64,000 nucleotides of DNA from Macrothele yani (Eukaryota > Arthropoda > Arachnida > Araneae > Macrothelidae): positions 120,354,270 through 120,418,269 of the forward strand of contig CM076995.1 of assembly GCA_039090855.1 (NCBI GenBank). The letters run 5' to 3'. Positions within the stretch are counted from its first letter, which is position 1; every line of letters begins with the position of its first letter. Both the position numbers and the translations under genes were made by a program. Positions 11,095 through 23,142 of this stretch are shown here, in pieces. The notes under the pieces were generated by a model, which worked only from the letters and a program-made list of their open reading frames with translations, made no database searches and had not been told where the DNA came from.

Positions 11095-12236
11095 GCCTTC
11101 TTCTTTCATCAAAAGAACTTTAAGAAAAATTATTCTGAATAATAGAGTAAGGTTGGCAGATCTGCTTTAATTTTCTACACAGTTAATAATAAGTTTTTGT
11201 AACACAAGAGGTAAGCTCTCTTCCTTGTTTTTGGGTTCTAGGTTTTATAAGTTCAATGTTTGTACTTCATGTACCTTTTCTCTGTCGTTTTTTAGCTTTT
11301 TCAGCTTTTAAGCATTGGTTTGTCTGTTAACATTTATGCGGGTTTTAACTCTTACTTTTCTTTGTAACTTTGAGCGTCTTTTGTGGTACCTAGGAAACAG
11401 AAGATGGCTAAGCTTGTTCCTTTTCTATGCGCTGTCTATGCGCTGTTTTTCAAAGTAGTTAAGTTCTTAATAACTAATTAATTATGCACTTAAAGCACTG
11501 CTGAAATACTTTGTACATATTGCAACTAACTGTTTAAGGTATATAACTTTCACAAAGTTTTCTTTAGTTAATTATTATCTTTAACTTATTCTCGTTTTCG
11601 TGCTGTCATAAGTTGTAGAGTAGGGGGTTTTAGACTCAAGTTTTCTTTCAAAAATCTGTTCGTTATAAATTAACATTTCCTTTTTTAATTGCAATGTAAA
11701 ATTTGTTTTTCAGGTTTAAATTCTCTCTCAAACGAACTTGGAATTTCGTTATAGCTGAAAATCATTTCTATTTATTATGTCACTCTCACAGCTTGAGTTC
11801 TCTTTAATCTTCTTCTCTCTGTTTAATAGTAACAGATGAAGAGCATGGGTCGGGCCATGAAGGTTAATGGATGCAAGCGAAATTGTTAACTAGTGCTAGG
11901 GTCATGCTACTCTACGGAGGACATGACTTATATATATATTTTTTAAACTATTTTAGGTGGGAATGTTACTTGCATCTATGGCCTTGCAGAAACCCATTTC
12001 CAACTAGGTCTTTTGTGGAAGTGAGAAAATGCAGAGTTTTTGCTGGTCCTTGATAAAGCCAAGGCTCAGTATTCTCGACACCTTCTACATTCAGTTGTTT
12101 TATTTTATTTTTTTTTCTTTTCTCCTTTTACTCACACAGGTAGATACATAACCTTTTCTATGTTGTACTAGGTGTGAGTCAAAATTATATATGTATTTTT
12201 TTGCTTAGGTATCTTTATAGTATATATATATATATG
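11095..12236 (+). mobile_element. Inverted partial Naiad-type PLE copy (C)
   Basis: Starts with about 90 bp encoding the last ~20 codons of the polyprotein (SSFIKRTLRK... to the TAA) and the first arm of the SECIS-like structure. It then jumps, at AATAAT/AAGTTTTTG near 11,190, directly into a pseudo-LTR that is the reverse complement of copy A. The 3' UTR between is deleted, including most of the SECIS. A conserved AAGAG|GTAAGC is at 11,206-11,216. It ends in a TA/CA-rich tract at about 12,220-12,246. Confidence 0.82.
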
Positions 12237-12246
12237 CACACACACA

Positions 12247-13480
12247 AAAGAGCAAAGCCGAAAACAAAAGAAATACTTTAGAATTTAAAATGAAAGAGGC
12301 AAAATAACCTGAAGATCAAAACGCGCAACGCAGCAGTTATGAAAGTTCAGAATTCACATTCTATTAAGAGACTGAAGCAAAAAAAATTTTTGACTCTCAC
12401 CAAGTACAACATAGAAAAGGTTATTTATTGACCGGTGTGAGTAAAAAGAGGAAAATAAAACAACTGAATGTAGAAAGTGTCGAGAATACTGAGCCTTGGC
12501 TTTATCAAGGACCAGCAAAAACTCTACATTTTCTCACTTCCACAAAGACCTATTTGGAAATGGGTTTCTGCAAAGTCATAGATGCAAGTAATAAGCCCAC
12601 CTAAAAAATTTTAAAAAATATATATTTTAAAGAATATATATAAATGTCATCACCTCCGCAGAGTTGCATGACCAAGCTTTAGTTAACAATTTAGCTAGCA
12701 TCCATAACTTTCCTGGCCCGACCCATGCTCTTCATCTGTTACTATTAAACAGAAAGAAGAAGATTATAGAAGACTCAAGTTGTAAGAGTTACATAATAAA
12801 TCAGAAATAATGTTCAGCAATGACAAATTCCCAAGTTCGCCTGAGAGAGAATTTTAACCTGAATAGCAATACTGAAGTATTACAAATTCTTAACATTGCA
12901 ATAAAAAAGGAGATATTAATTTTTTAAAACACAGATTCTTGAAAGAAGACTGGATTATAAAAACCCACTACTCCACAACTTCTGACAACACAAAAACGAG
13001 AATATAATAAAGACAATAATTAATTAAAGAAACGCATTGTGAAGGTTATATGACATGAACAATTAGTTGCAATATGTACAGAGTATTTCAGAAGTGCTTT
13101 AAGTGAATAATTAAGTAGTTATTAAGAACTTAACTACATTGAAAACACAGCGCAAATTACAAGAACAATGAAACGGCCTGCTGTTTTGGCCTTAGTTCCC
13201 TAAAAAACGCGCAAAGTTACCCAGAAAAGAAAGAGTTAAAATCCGCAAAAAAGTTAATAGACTTGCCAGTGCCTAAATGCTGAAAGCAAAAAAAGAAAAA
13301 AAGTACAAGAAGTTCAATCATTGAACTTGAAAATCCCAATACCCAAAGACAATGAAGAGAGCTTACCTCTTATGCAACTGAACTTCCTCCTTTCTTGAGG
13401 AAAGATGGCCGACCTTTTAACCCAAACTTCAAAACACTCCTGCCACTCCCTAGTCGCTGGGGGGCAGTGTGGAGGATGCC
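12247..13480 (-). mobile_element. Diverged Naiad-type pseudo-LTR, copy D
   Basis: Second subfamily of the pseudo-LTR, in - orientation, sharing CGCGCAACGCAGCAG, the TCAAGGACCAGCAAAA block and GCTTACCTCTT (rc of AAGAG|GTAAGC) at 13,361-13,371. It forms the left arm of a large palindrome with 13,880-15,017. Confidence 0.8.
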
Positions 13481-15014
13481 TATTAACTAAAAAAGGAACC
13501 TTAGTGCTATGGATAAGAAGGTCCTATTAAAAATAAAAATTAAATAATATAGACAAAATCACAAAAAAAGCTTAAAAATCTGTATAAAATAAAATAAAAA
13601 TAAATATAAAAGAAAACTAGTTATTCGCTTACTAGAATAGCTATACTAAAAATAGTAAAACTAACATTAAAATTAATAGGATTCTAAACAGTCTACAGAA
13701 GCTCACTAAGGTGATTAGATACATGCAAAGATTATTAAATACACTACTTGTGGATTTCATAATATTTCTCATGTATTCTGGAGAGTTAATTCTGCTCTTT
13801 CTGATCATACAGGTCCACATTCTTAATTATATATTTTTTTCTCTTGTTAAAATCTCCACGAGAAGGATCTTTCAGTGTGTGGAGGCCTTCAGCCCCACCC
13901 ACACTGCCCCCAGCGACTAGGGAGTGGCAGGAGTGTTTTGAAGTTTGGGTTAAAAGGTCGGCCATCTTTCCTCAAGAAAGGAGGAAGTTCAGTTGCATAA
14001 GAGGTAAGCTCTCTTCATTGTCTTTTGGGTATTGGGATTTCCAAGTTCAATGATTGAACTTCTTGTACTTTTTTTTTCTTTTTTTTGCTTTCAGCATTTA
14101 GGCACTGGCAAGTCTATTAACTTTTTTGCGGATTTTAACTCTTTCTTTTCTGGGTAACTTTGCGCGTTTTTAGGGAACTAAGGCCAAAACAGCAGGCCGT
14201 TTCATTGTTCTTGTAATTTGCGCTGTGTTTTCAATGTAGTTAAGTTCTTAATAACTACTTAATTATGCACTTAAAGCACTTCTGAAATACTCTGTACATA
14301 TTGCAACTAATTGTTCATGTCATATAACCTTCACAATGCGTTTCTTTAATTAATTATTGTCTTTATTATATTCTCGTTTTTGTGTTGTCAGAAGTTGTGG
14401 AGTAGTGGGTTTTTATAATCCAGTCTTCTTTCAAGAATCTGTGTTTTAAAAAATTAATATCTCCTTTTTTATTGCAATGTTAAGAATTTGTAATACTTTA
14501 GTATTGCTATTCAGGTTAAAATTCTCTCTCAGGCGAACTTGGGAATTTGTTATTGCTGAACATTATTTCTGATTTATTATGTAACTCTTACAACTTGAGT
14601 CTTCTATAATCTTCTTCTTTCTGCTTAATAGTAACAGATGAAGAGCATGGGTCGGGCCAGGAAAGTTATGGATGCTAGCTAAATTGTTAACTAAAGCTTG
14701 GTCATGCAACTCTGCGGAGGTGATGACATTTATATATATTCTTTAAAATATATATTTTTTAAAATTTTTTTAGGTGGGCTTATTACTTGCATCTATGACT
14801 TTGCAGAAACCCATTTCCAAATAGGTCTTTGTGGAAGTGAGAAAATGCAGAGTTTTTGCTGGTCCTTGATAAAGCCAAGGCTCCGTATTCTCAACACTTT
14901 CTACATTCAGTTGTTTTATTTTCCTCTTTTTACTCACACCAGTCAATAAATAACCTTTTCTATGAGGTACTTGGTGAGAGTGAAAAAAAATTTTTTTGCT
15001 TCAGTCTCTTAATA

Positions 15015-15017
<3 letters not shown>
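13473..15017 (+). mobile_element. Diverged Naiad-type 3' UTR fragment plus pseudo-LTR, copy E
   Basis: 13,473-13,880 is a + strand copy of the PLE 3' UTR that begins inside the SECIS (GAGGATGCCTATTAACT, the 3' half only). It then runs into a pseudo-LTR that is the reverse complement of copy D. Copies D and E give arms of about 1.1-1.2 kb around a ~400 bp centre. AAGAG|GTAAGC is at 13,999-14,009. The arm breaks at CTCTTAATAGAAT into a TA microsatellite. Confidence 0.8.
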
Positions 15018-15082
<65 letters not shown>

Positions 15083-15130
15083 TATTAAGAGAGACATACA
15101 TATATATATATATATATATTCTATATATAT
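15018..15130. repeat. (TA)n microsatellite
   Basis: About 60 bp of pure TA repeat followed by shorter TA tracts interleaved with TTCTATTAAGAGAGAC units. It joins pseudo-LTR copy E to the 5'-truncated LINE copy 1. Reading frames of alternating Y/I across it are artefacts. Confidence 0.9.
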
Positions 15131-15141
15131 TCTATTAAGAG

Positions 15142-16894
15142 AGACGTAAGAAAATTCAACTGTGAACTAGTGAGGAAAGCAATTGAAAACAACCAAAGCC
15201 TAAAGATAGCAAAGGGACATCTCAGTCAGGGAAGAAAACAGATTATGGCACTGAGAAAAGAAGATGGTTCTGTAACAAGAAATAGAGGCGAAATTTTGAC
15301 AAGAGTGAAAGATTTCTACTCCAAATTATATGAAAGGGATGATACATGAACTCTAGACATCATGAAAGATACCAGTACCAGAGTTCCTCCAGTCCTTCCA
15401 GCAGAAGTTGCACATGCAATCAAGAACATGAAGCGGGGAAAAGCTCCAGGAGAAGATGGAATTACTGTAGACATCATACAAGAAGCAAGTGGAGAAATCG
15501 AAACAGTACTCGCCCAAATTTTCACTCGATGCCTTAATGAAGGAAAGATTCCTGAGGATTGGAACACCGCTACAATGATCCTGCTACATAAGAAAGGTGA
15601 CATTCAGGATCTCGGAAACTACAGACCTATCAGCCTCCTATCAGTAGTTTATAAAATCTTCACTAAAGTTCTTTCACACCGCTTGAAGGTAACACTGGAC
15701 ATGGCTCAACCGAGAGAACAAGCTGGATTCAGGAGTGGCTACAGCACAATAGATCATATCCACGTACTGAGAGAACTAATTGAAAGAGCGAGGTAATATG
15801 AACTTCCATTGTGCATGGCTTTTATCGATTATGAAAAAGCCTTTGATTCGGTGAAACCATCAGCAGTTACAATGGCTCTGAAAACCTGCGGTATTGAAGA
15901 TGCATACATTAATATTATTAATAACATCTATGAAAATGCAAGTGCAAAGATTCGGCTGTTTGAAAATACAACACACGTAAAAATTGGAAAGGGAGTGAGA
16001 CAAGGTGACACCATATCTCCGAAGCTCTTTAATGCCACATTGGAGGGTGTTTTTCAGTCGCTGAGCTGGGAAAACAAGGGGATAAAGATTAATGGAGATT
16101 ATCTAACCCACCTTCGTTTTGCTGATGACGTAGTCATTTTTGCAACTACCCCATCAGAGCTGCAGAGTATGATCCAGGAACTTGCTGACAAGAGTAAAGA
16201 AGTGGGAATTAAAATGAACTTTCAGAAGACAAAAGTGATGTTCAATGCTTTTACAAGAAATGAAGATTTATCGATTGATGGAGAAAAGCTGGAGATAACA
16301 GACACGTACGTTTATCTTGGACAGCAGATATCAAGTGAGGGTCACATTGATGAAGAAATTAATCGGCGTACAAAACTTGCCTGGAGAGCTTTTGGAAGAA
16401 ACAGCATAATTTTCAAGAGCAATATGCCATTATGTCTTAAAAGAAAAGTGTTTGATCAATGCATCCTTCCAGTGCTTACGTATGGTGCAGAGACGTGGAC
16501 CTTAACTAAAAGAGACATACAAAGGCTGCAGACAACTCAAAGAAGCATGGAGCGGTGCATACTTGGTGTAACCAGGAGAGATAAGAAGAGGAACTCGTGG
16601 ATCCGAAAAATGACAAGAGTGGAAGACATCATGATCAGAGTTAAATCCCTGAAATGGCAATGGGATGGACATACTGCCAGAAGGACAGACCATAAATGGA
16701 CAGCCGAAATTTTAGTTTGGATTCCAAGGGACAGGAAAAGACCCAGAAGCAGACCACATGGGAGATGGGTGGATGAAATTCGAAAGTATGCAGGGGTGAC
16801 ATGGAGGAGACTGGCACAAGACAGACCGTTGTGAAGGAAACTTGGGGAGACCTTCGTCCAGCAGTGGATTGATAATGGTTGACAAGGATGATGA

Positions 16895-16900
<6 letters not shown>
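15142..16900 (+). mobile_element. RTE-type LINE copy 1 (5'-truncated)
   Basis: Begins at GACGTAAG, internal to the family, so the endonuclease and N-terminal linker are absent. It ends with GATTGATAATGGTTGACAAGGATGATGATGAT, the short-repeat 3' terminus shared by all copies here. A (TA)n tract of ~45 bp follows. Microsatellite 3' ends and the single-ORF structure fit the RTE/BovB clade. Confidence 0.85.
15362..16834 (+). pseudogene. RTE reverse transcriptase, interrupted (copy 1)
   Basis: The frame encodes RT blocks GKAPGEDGITVDIIQEASGE, NYRPISLLSVVYKIF, REQAGFRSGYSTIDH, FIDYEKAFDSV, VRQGDTISPKLFN, catalytic FADD in LRFADDVVIF, then the RTE C-terminal segment with LTYGAETWTLTKRD and GRWVDEIRKYAG. 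A TAA at about 15,794 splits it in the RAREYEL stretch, where copy 2 has GGA. A TGA replaces TGG near the end (RPLW, about 16,832). RT would copy RNA at a nicked target; this copy cannot make it. Nucleotide identity to copies 2 and 3 is visibly very high. Confidence 0.88.
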
Positions 16901-16945
<45 letters not shown>

Positions 16946-16947
<2 letters not shown>

Positions 16948-19072
16948 TGCACCTCAACACTAAACTGGAACGTATGGCAAGCTCATAAGACAAACAAAAT
17001 CTATTGACATAACCAACCTTAAAAAACACCATAATACTTTCAAGTTGGAACTGAAGAACAGATTCTCTGCTTTAGAAGGCCTAACATCGGAAGAAGTGGA
17101 TATTTCGGAAGTTAACAGAAAAGTAACCAAAGCTCTTATGGAAACAGCAACAAAATTAGCTGGGTCTAAGAACAAGTTGCATGTAAACAAATTATCAGGA
17201 AAAACCAAAATGTTGATGCAAAAAAGAAGAGAGATGAGGACAACTAAAGAAGATGTGACTTCCAAAGTGGAATATATAGAGTTATGCAAGACAGCACGAA
17301 AAAGTGTATCACTGAAGACGTAAGGAAATTCAACTGTGAGCTAGTGAGGAAAGCAATTGAAAACAACCAAAGCCTAAAGATAGCAAAGGGACATCTCAGT
17401 AAGGGAAGAAAACAGATTATGGCTCTGAGAAAAGAAGATGGTTCTATAACAAGAAATAGAGGCGAAATTTTGACAAGAGTGAAAGATTTCTACTCCAAAT
17501 TATATGAAAGGGATGATACATGTACTTCAGACATCATGAAAAGGTACCAGAGTTCTTCCAGTCCTCCCAGCAGAAGTTGCTCATGCAATCAAGAACATGA
17601 AGCGAGGGAAAGCTCCAGGAGAAGATGGAATTACTATAGACATCATACAAGAAGCAAGTGGAGAAATTGAAACAGTACTCGCCCAAATTTTCACTCGATG
17701 CCTTAATGAAGGAAGATTCCTGAGGATTGGAACAATGCTACAATGATCCTGCTACATAAAAAAGGTGACATTGAGGATCTCAGGAACTACAGACCTATCA
17801 GCCTCCTATCAGTGGTTTATAAAATCTTCACTAAAGTTCTTTCACACCGCTTGAAGGTAACACTGGACATGGCTCAACCGAGAGAACAAGCTGGATTCAG
17901 GAGTGGCTACAGCACAATAGATCATATCCATGTACTGAGAGAACTAATTGAAAGAGCGAGGGAATATGAACTTCCATTGTGCATGGCTTTTATCGATTAT
18001 GAAAAAAGCCTTTGATTCGGTGAAACCATCAGCAGTTACCACGGCTCTGAAATCCTGCGGTATTGAAGATGCATACATTAATATTATTAATAACATCTAT
18101 GAAAATGCAAGTGCAAAGATTCGGCTGTTTGAAAATACAACACACATAAAAATTGGAAAGGGAGTGAGACAAGGTGACACCATATCTCCGAAGCTCTTTA
18201 ATGCCACATTGGAAAATGTCTTTCAATCACTGAACTGGGAAAACAAAGGGATAAAGATTAATGGAGATTATCTAACCCACCTTCGTTTTGCTGATGACGT
18301 AGTCATTTTTGCAACTACCCCATCAGAGCTGCAGAGTATGATCGAGGAACTTGCTGACAAGAGTAAAGAAGTGGGATTAAAAGTGAACTTTCAGAAGACA
18401 AAAGTGATGTTCAATGCTTTTACAAGAAATGAAGATTTATCGATTGATGGAGAAAAACTGGAGATAACAGATACGTATGTTTATCTTGGACAGCAGATAT
18501 CAAGTGAGGGTCACATTGATGAAGAAATTAATCGGCGTACAAAACTTGCCTGGAGAGCTTTTGGAAGAAACAGCATAATTTTCAAGAGCAATATGCCATT
18601 ATGTCTTAAAAGAAAAGTGTTTGATCAATGCATCCTTCCAGTGCTTACGTATGGTGCAGAGACGTGGACCTTAACTAAAAGAGACATACAAAGGCTGCAG
18701 ACAACTCAAAGCAGCATGGAGAGGTGCATGCTTGGTATAACCAGGAGAGATAAGAAGAGGAACTCGTGGATCCGAAAAATGACAAGAGTGGAAGACATCA
18801 TGATCAGAGTTAAATCCCTGAAATGGCAATGGGCTGGACATACTGCCAGAAGGACAGACCATAGATGGACAGCCGAAATTTTAGATTGGATTCCAAGGGA
18901 CAGGAAAAGACCCAGAAAAAGACCACATGGGAGATGGGTGGATGAAATTCGTAAATATGCGGGAGTGACGTGGAGGAGACTGGCACAAGACAGACCGTTG
19001 TGGAGGAAACTTGGGGAGACCTTCGTCCAGCAGTGGATTGATAATGGTTGACAATGATGATGATGATATATA
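16946..19072 (+). mobile_element. RTE-type LINE copy 2 (5'-truncated)
   Basis: Starts at AGATGCACCTCAACACTAAAC, the linker immediately after the endonuclease in copy 3, and runs to the GATGATGAT terminus. It is preceded by a (TA)n tract (about 16,898-16,945), the tail of copy 1, so the copies are head-to-tail. Confidence 0.85.
17045..19051 (+). pseudogene. RTE linker and reverse transcriptase, frameshifted (copy 2)
   Basis: Open segments 17,045-17,670, 17,743-18,015 and 17,948-19,051 together give the linker, RT and C-terminus. Visible lesions: a deletion in the GATACCAGTACCAG region near 17,540, a lost A at about 17,712 (GGAAGATTCC versus GGAAAGATTCC) and an added A in GAAAAAAGCC near 18,003. 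The last 340 codons, from KAFDSVKPSAV through FADD to the final QQWIDNG, are intact, making this the best C-terminal reference of the three. Confidence 0.88.
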
Positions 19073-19246
19073 TGGGACAGGAAAAGACCCAGAAAAAAAC
19101 CACATGGGAAGGGGTGGATGAAATTCGAAAGTATGCGGGAGTGACATGGAGGAGACTGGCACAAGACAGACCGTTGTGGAGGAAACTTGGGGAGACCTTC
19201 GTCCAGCAGTGGATTGATAATGGCTGACAATGATGATGATGATATA
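19073..19246 (+). mobile_element. RTE LINE 3'-end stub
   Basis: About 170 bp duplicating the last part of the element (from GGGACAGGAAAAGACCCAG to TGACAATGATGATGATGAT), directly after copy 2. It is either a very short 5'-truncated insertion at the tail of copy 2 or a tandem duplication through slippage at the GATGAT tail. Confidence 0.85.
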
Positions 19247-19251
19247 TATAC

Positions 19252-20311
19252 CCAAGAGCAGAGTCAAAGACAAAATAATTTTAACTAAAGAATTTAAAAC
19301 CAAATTTGCAAAAAAACCTGAAGATCATGACGCGCAACGCAGCAGTTATGAATATTCAGAATTTGCATACTATTAAGAAGAGACAGAAGCAAAAACAATT
19401 TTTTAACAGGTACTAAAACTACAAAGAAAAGCTCATATATTAACAGGTATGAGCAAAAAGAAGATAAATTAAAAGCAACCTGAATGTAGAAAGTGTCGAG
19501 AATTCCGAGCCTTGGCTTTATAAAGGACCAGCAAAACTGCATTTTCTCACTTCCACAAAGACCTAGTTGGAAATGGGTTTCTGCAAAGCCATAGATGCAA
19601 GTATTAAGTAATTAAGCCCACCAACATTTTTTTTAAAGAAATCATAACTTCCTCAGAGTTGTATGATGAATCACTTAGTTAATATTTTTTTCATGCATCT
19701 ATAACTTTCCTGGCCCAACCCATGCTTGTCATCTGCCACTAAAAACAGAAAAACGACTACAAAGAAACACAAGTTGTGAGAGTGTCTGAATAAAACAAAA
19801 GAATTATTCAGCTAAAACACATTGCCAAGTTACCTAGCCGCCTAAGAGAGAATTTAAACATGAATAGCAATTCCAAAGTACTACAAAGCTTATGTGTTGC
19901 AGTGAAAAAAGCTTTATTCAAAATGCCAAATAATAAAAATTAAAATTTTTAAAGAATAGATACCTGAAAGTAAGCAGGATTTTTGTCCCTCAACTACCTC
20001 AACAACTGACAGCACAAGAACAAAAAATTAATAATGAAATAAAAAATGCATTGGAAAAATTACATGACGTTAACAATTAGTTGCATTATTTACAAAATAT
20101 TCCAGGAGTGCTTTAAGAGTATATTAATGAAGATATTACGTTCTTACCGACATTTAAAAAAACATCGTTGATAACAAGAACAATGAAACGGCTAACTACT
20201 AAAAAAAAGTGCCCTAAAACTCTCTAAATTTCCAAGTAAAGTGAAAGAGAAAAACACAAGAAGTTATTAGACTTGCTTGCACTTAATTGCCTGATGTGAA
20301 AAAAGAAAATT
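19252..20311 (-). mobile_element. Naiad-type pseudo-LTR, third subfamily (copy F)
   Basis: Shares landmarks GCGCAACGCAGCAG, ACTTCCACAAAGACCTAGTT and the poly-purine/AT segments with copies A-E but is clearly more diverged. Interrupted at about 20,311 by LINE copy 3, so the RTE insertions post-date the PLE cluster. Confidence 0.75.
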
Positions 20312-20321
20312 TCTTCTTAAT

Positions 20322-21221
20322 ATGCCGCTTGGCCAGCGTGGTGAGTTATGGCCAAACCCCTCCAAAATGACTCCACAACTTAAATCTTGGACCTCACTCT
20401 CCGGCAGCTGGAATGTACCTGGCCAAGGCAGCGGCCAGTGCGACATGAAGGCAGAGGGTGCTAAGAATCCCCGGAGGACCGGTCTAGGCTGCCATCTGAT
20501 GCTGACCTTGGCTACGTATAATGGACGCTCCCTATCTTCTGATTCAAGGCTTCTTGAATTGGAAGAGGAACTACAAAGGATCAAGTGGAACATCGTCGGG
20601 CTAAGTGAGGTAACGAGAAAAGGAGAAGATCTCATTGAACTGAAAAGTGGACATCTCTTCTACTATCATGGGACAGATACTGGCAGAACTAGTGGTGTTG
20701 GATTTATAATAAACAAGAAACTAAAGGATAAAGTTGTAGAAGTTGAAAGTTCCTCTGACAGAGCTGCACGACTTGTTATCCAACTCTCGAGAAGATACAA
20801 GGCTCAGATTATTCAAACTTATGCACCCACCACAAGTCATCCTGATGAAGAAATTGAAGAATTTTATGAGGAAATTCGTCATCTAAATAATAAAGGTAAG
20901 CAGCACTTAAAGATAATTATGGAAGATTTCAATGCAAAAATAGGGCAACGGCAACAGAATGAAACTTCAGTAGGTAAATTCGGTCACGGCAACAGAAACC
21001 AGCGTGGAAATACTCTCGTAGAGTTTGCAGAGGCAGAAGGGTTTTTCATCTTGAACTCCTTTTTCAAGAAAAAGCCACACAGGAAATGGACATGGAGACA
21101 TCCAAATGGGACGACAAGTGAAATTGATTTTATTATGTGTAACAAAAAATTTGTCATAGAACACTGCAGTGTGCTAAACAAGTTCAACACAGGTAGTGAC
21201 CATAGATTAGATGAGATGTAA
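20322..21221 (+). pseudogene. RTE AP-like endonuclease domain (copy 3)
   Basis: A 299-codon open frame from ATG 20,322. Endonuclease/exonuclease/phosphatase motifs are in order: LATYNGRSL, GLSEV (metal-binding Glu), an HGTDTGRTSGVGFII block, QTYAPTT, EDFNAKIG, RKWTWRHPNGTTSEIDFIM and a terminal TGSDHR catalytic motif. A frameshift right after SDHRL (about 21,205) separates it from the linker frame starting at 21,211. The domain would nick target DNA for priming. The first ~60 residues have no recognised domain and the true start is uncertain. Confidence 0.85.
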
Positions 21222-23142
21222 GATGCACATCAACACTAAACTCGAACGTGGCAAGCTCATAAGACAAACAAAATGTATTGACATAACCAATCTTAAAAAA
21301 CACCATAATGCCTTCAAGTTGGAACTGAAGAACAGATTCTCTGCTTTAGAAGGCCTAACATTGGAAGAAGTGGATATTTCTGAAGTTAACAGAAAAGTAA
21401 CCAAAGCTCTTATGGAAACAGCAACAAAATTAGCTGGGTCTAAGAACAAGTTGCATGTGAACAAATTATCAGGAAAAACCAAAATGTTGATGCAAAAAAG
21501 AAGAGAGATGAGGACAACTGAGGATGATGTGACTTCCAAAGTGGAATACATAGAGCTATGCAAGACAGTACGAAAAAGTATCACTGAAGACGTAAGGAAA
21601 TTCAACTGTGAACTTGTGAGGAAAGCAATTGAAAACAACCAAAGCCTAAAGATAGCAAAGGGAACTCTCAGTAAGGGAAGAAAACAGATTATGGCACTGA
21701 GAAAAAAAAGATGGTTCTGTGACAAGAAATAAAGGCGAGATTTTGTCAAGAGTGAAAGATTTCTACTCCAAGTTATATGAAAGGAATGATGCATGTACTC
21801 CAGACATCATGGAAGGTACCAGTACCAGAGTTCTTCCAGTCCTCCCAGCAGAAGTTGCACATACAATCAAGAACATGAAGCAGGGAAAAGCTCCAGGAGA
21901 AGATGGAATTACTGTAGACATCATACAAGAAGCAAGTGGAGAAATTGAAACAGTACTCGCCCAAATTTTCACTCGATGCCTTAATGAAGGGAAGATTCCT
22001 GATGATTGGAACAACGCTACAATGATCCTGCTTCATAAAAATGTGACATTGAGGATCTCAGGAACTACAAACCTATCAGCCTCCTATCAGTGGTTTATAA
22101 AATATTCACTAAAGTTCTTTCACACTGCTTGAAGGTGACAATGGACATGGTTCAACCGAGAGAACAAGCTGGATTCAGGAGTCGCTACAGCACTATAGAT
22201 CATATCCACGTACTGAGAGAACTAATTGAAAGAGCGAGGTAATATGAACTTCCATTGTGCATGGCTTTTATCGATTATGAAAAGGCCTTTGATTTGGTGA
22301 AACCATCAGCAGTTACAATGGCTTTGAAATCCTGCGGTGTTAAAGATGCATACATTAATATTATTAATAACATCTATGAAAATGCAAGTGCAAAAATTTG
22401 GCTGTTTGAAAATACAACACACATAAAAGTAGGAAAGGGAGTGAGACAAGGTGACACCATATCTCCAAAGCTCTTTAATGCCACATTGGAAAATGTCTTT
22501 CAATCACTGAACTGGGAAAACAAAGGGATAAAGATTAATGGAGATTATCTAACCCACCTTCGTTTTGCTGATGACGTAGTCATTTTTGCAACTACTCCAT
22601 CAGAGCTGCAGAGTATGATCCAAGAACTTGCTGACAAGAGTAAAGAAGTGGGATTAAAAATGAACTTTCAGAAGACAAAAGTGATGTTCAATGCTTTTAC
22701 AAGAAATGAAGATTTATCGATTGATGGAGAAAAGCTGGAGATAACAGACACTTACGTTTATCTTTGACAGCAGATATCAAGTGAGGGTCACATTGATGAA
22801 GAAATTAATCGGCGTACAAAATTTGCCTTTAGAGCTTTTGGAAGAAACATCATAATTTTCAAGAGCAATATGCCATTATGTCTTAAATGAAAAGTGTTTG
22901 ATCAATGCATCTTTTCAGTGCTTACGTATGGTGCAGAGACGTGGACCTTAACTAAAAGAGACATACAAAGGCTGCAGACAACTCAAAGCAGCATGGAGAG
23001 GTGCATGCTTGGTGTAACCAGGAGAGATAAGAAGAGGAACTCGTGGATCCGAAAAATGACAAGAGTGGAAGACATCATGATCAGAGTTAAATCCCTGAAA
23101 TGGCAATGGGCTGGACATACTGCCAGAAGGACAGACCATTGA
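21211..23142 (+). pseudogene. RTE linker, reverse transcriptase and C-terminus, broken (copy 3)
   Basis: Continues the endonuclease frame: KMHINTKLERGKLIRQTK linker, RT with VRQGDTISPKLFN and LRFADDVVIF, and the LTYGAETWTLTKRD tail. Lesions include a frameshift near 21,705-21,725, another near 22,040 (AAAAATGTGAC), a TAA at about 22,241 at the same site as in copy 1, and stops near 22,767 (TGA for GGA) and 22,888. Sharing the 22,241 stop with copy 1 but not copy 2 suggests copies 1 and 3 derive from a common defective source. Confidence 0.85.

Noticed and set aside
11826..11925. Hammerhead-like CAGATGA...GAAA in the Naiad pseudo-LTR
   Set aside because: The required CTGATGA is CAGATGA and no suitable helices join the boxes; the nearby GTCATG/CATGAC hairpin is simple.
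14856..15149. Frame rich in alternating Tyr/Ile
   Set aside because: Translation of the (TA)n microsatellite. The same holds for frames at 16,641-17,032 on the - strand.
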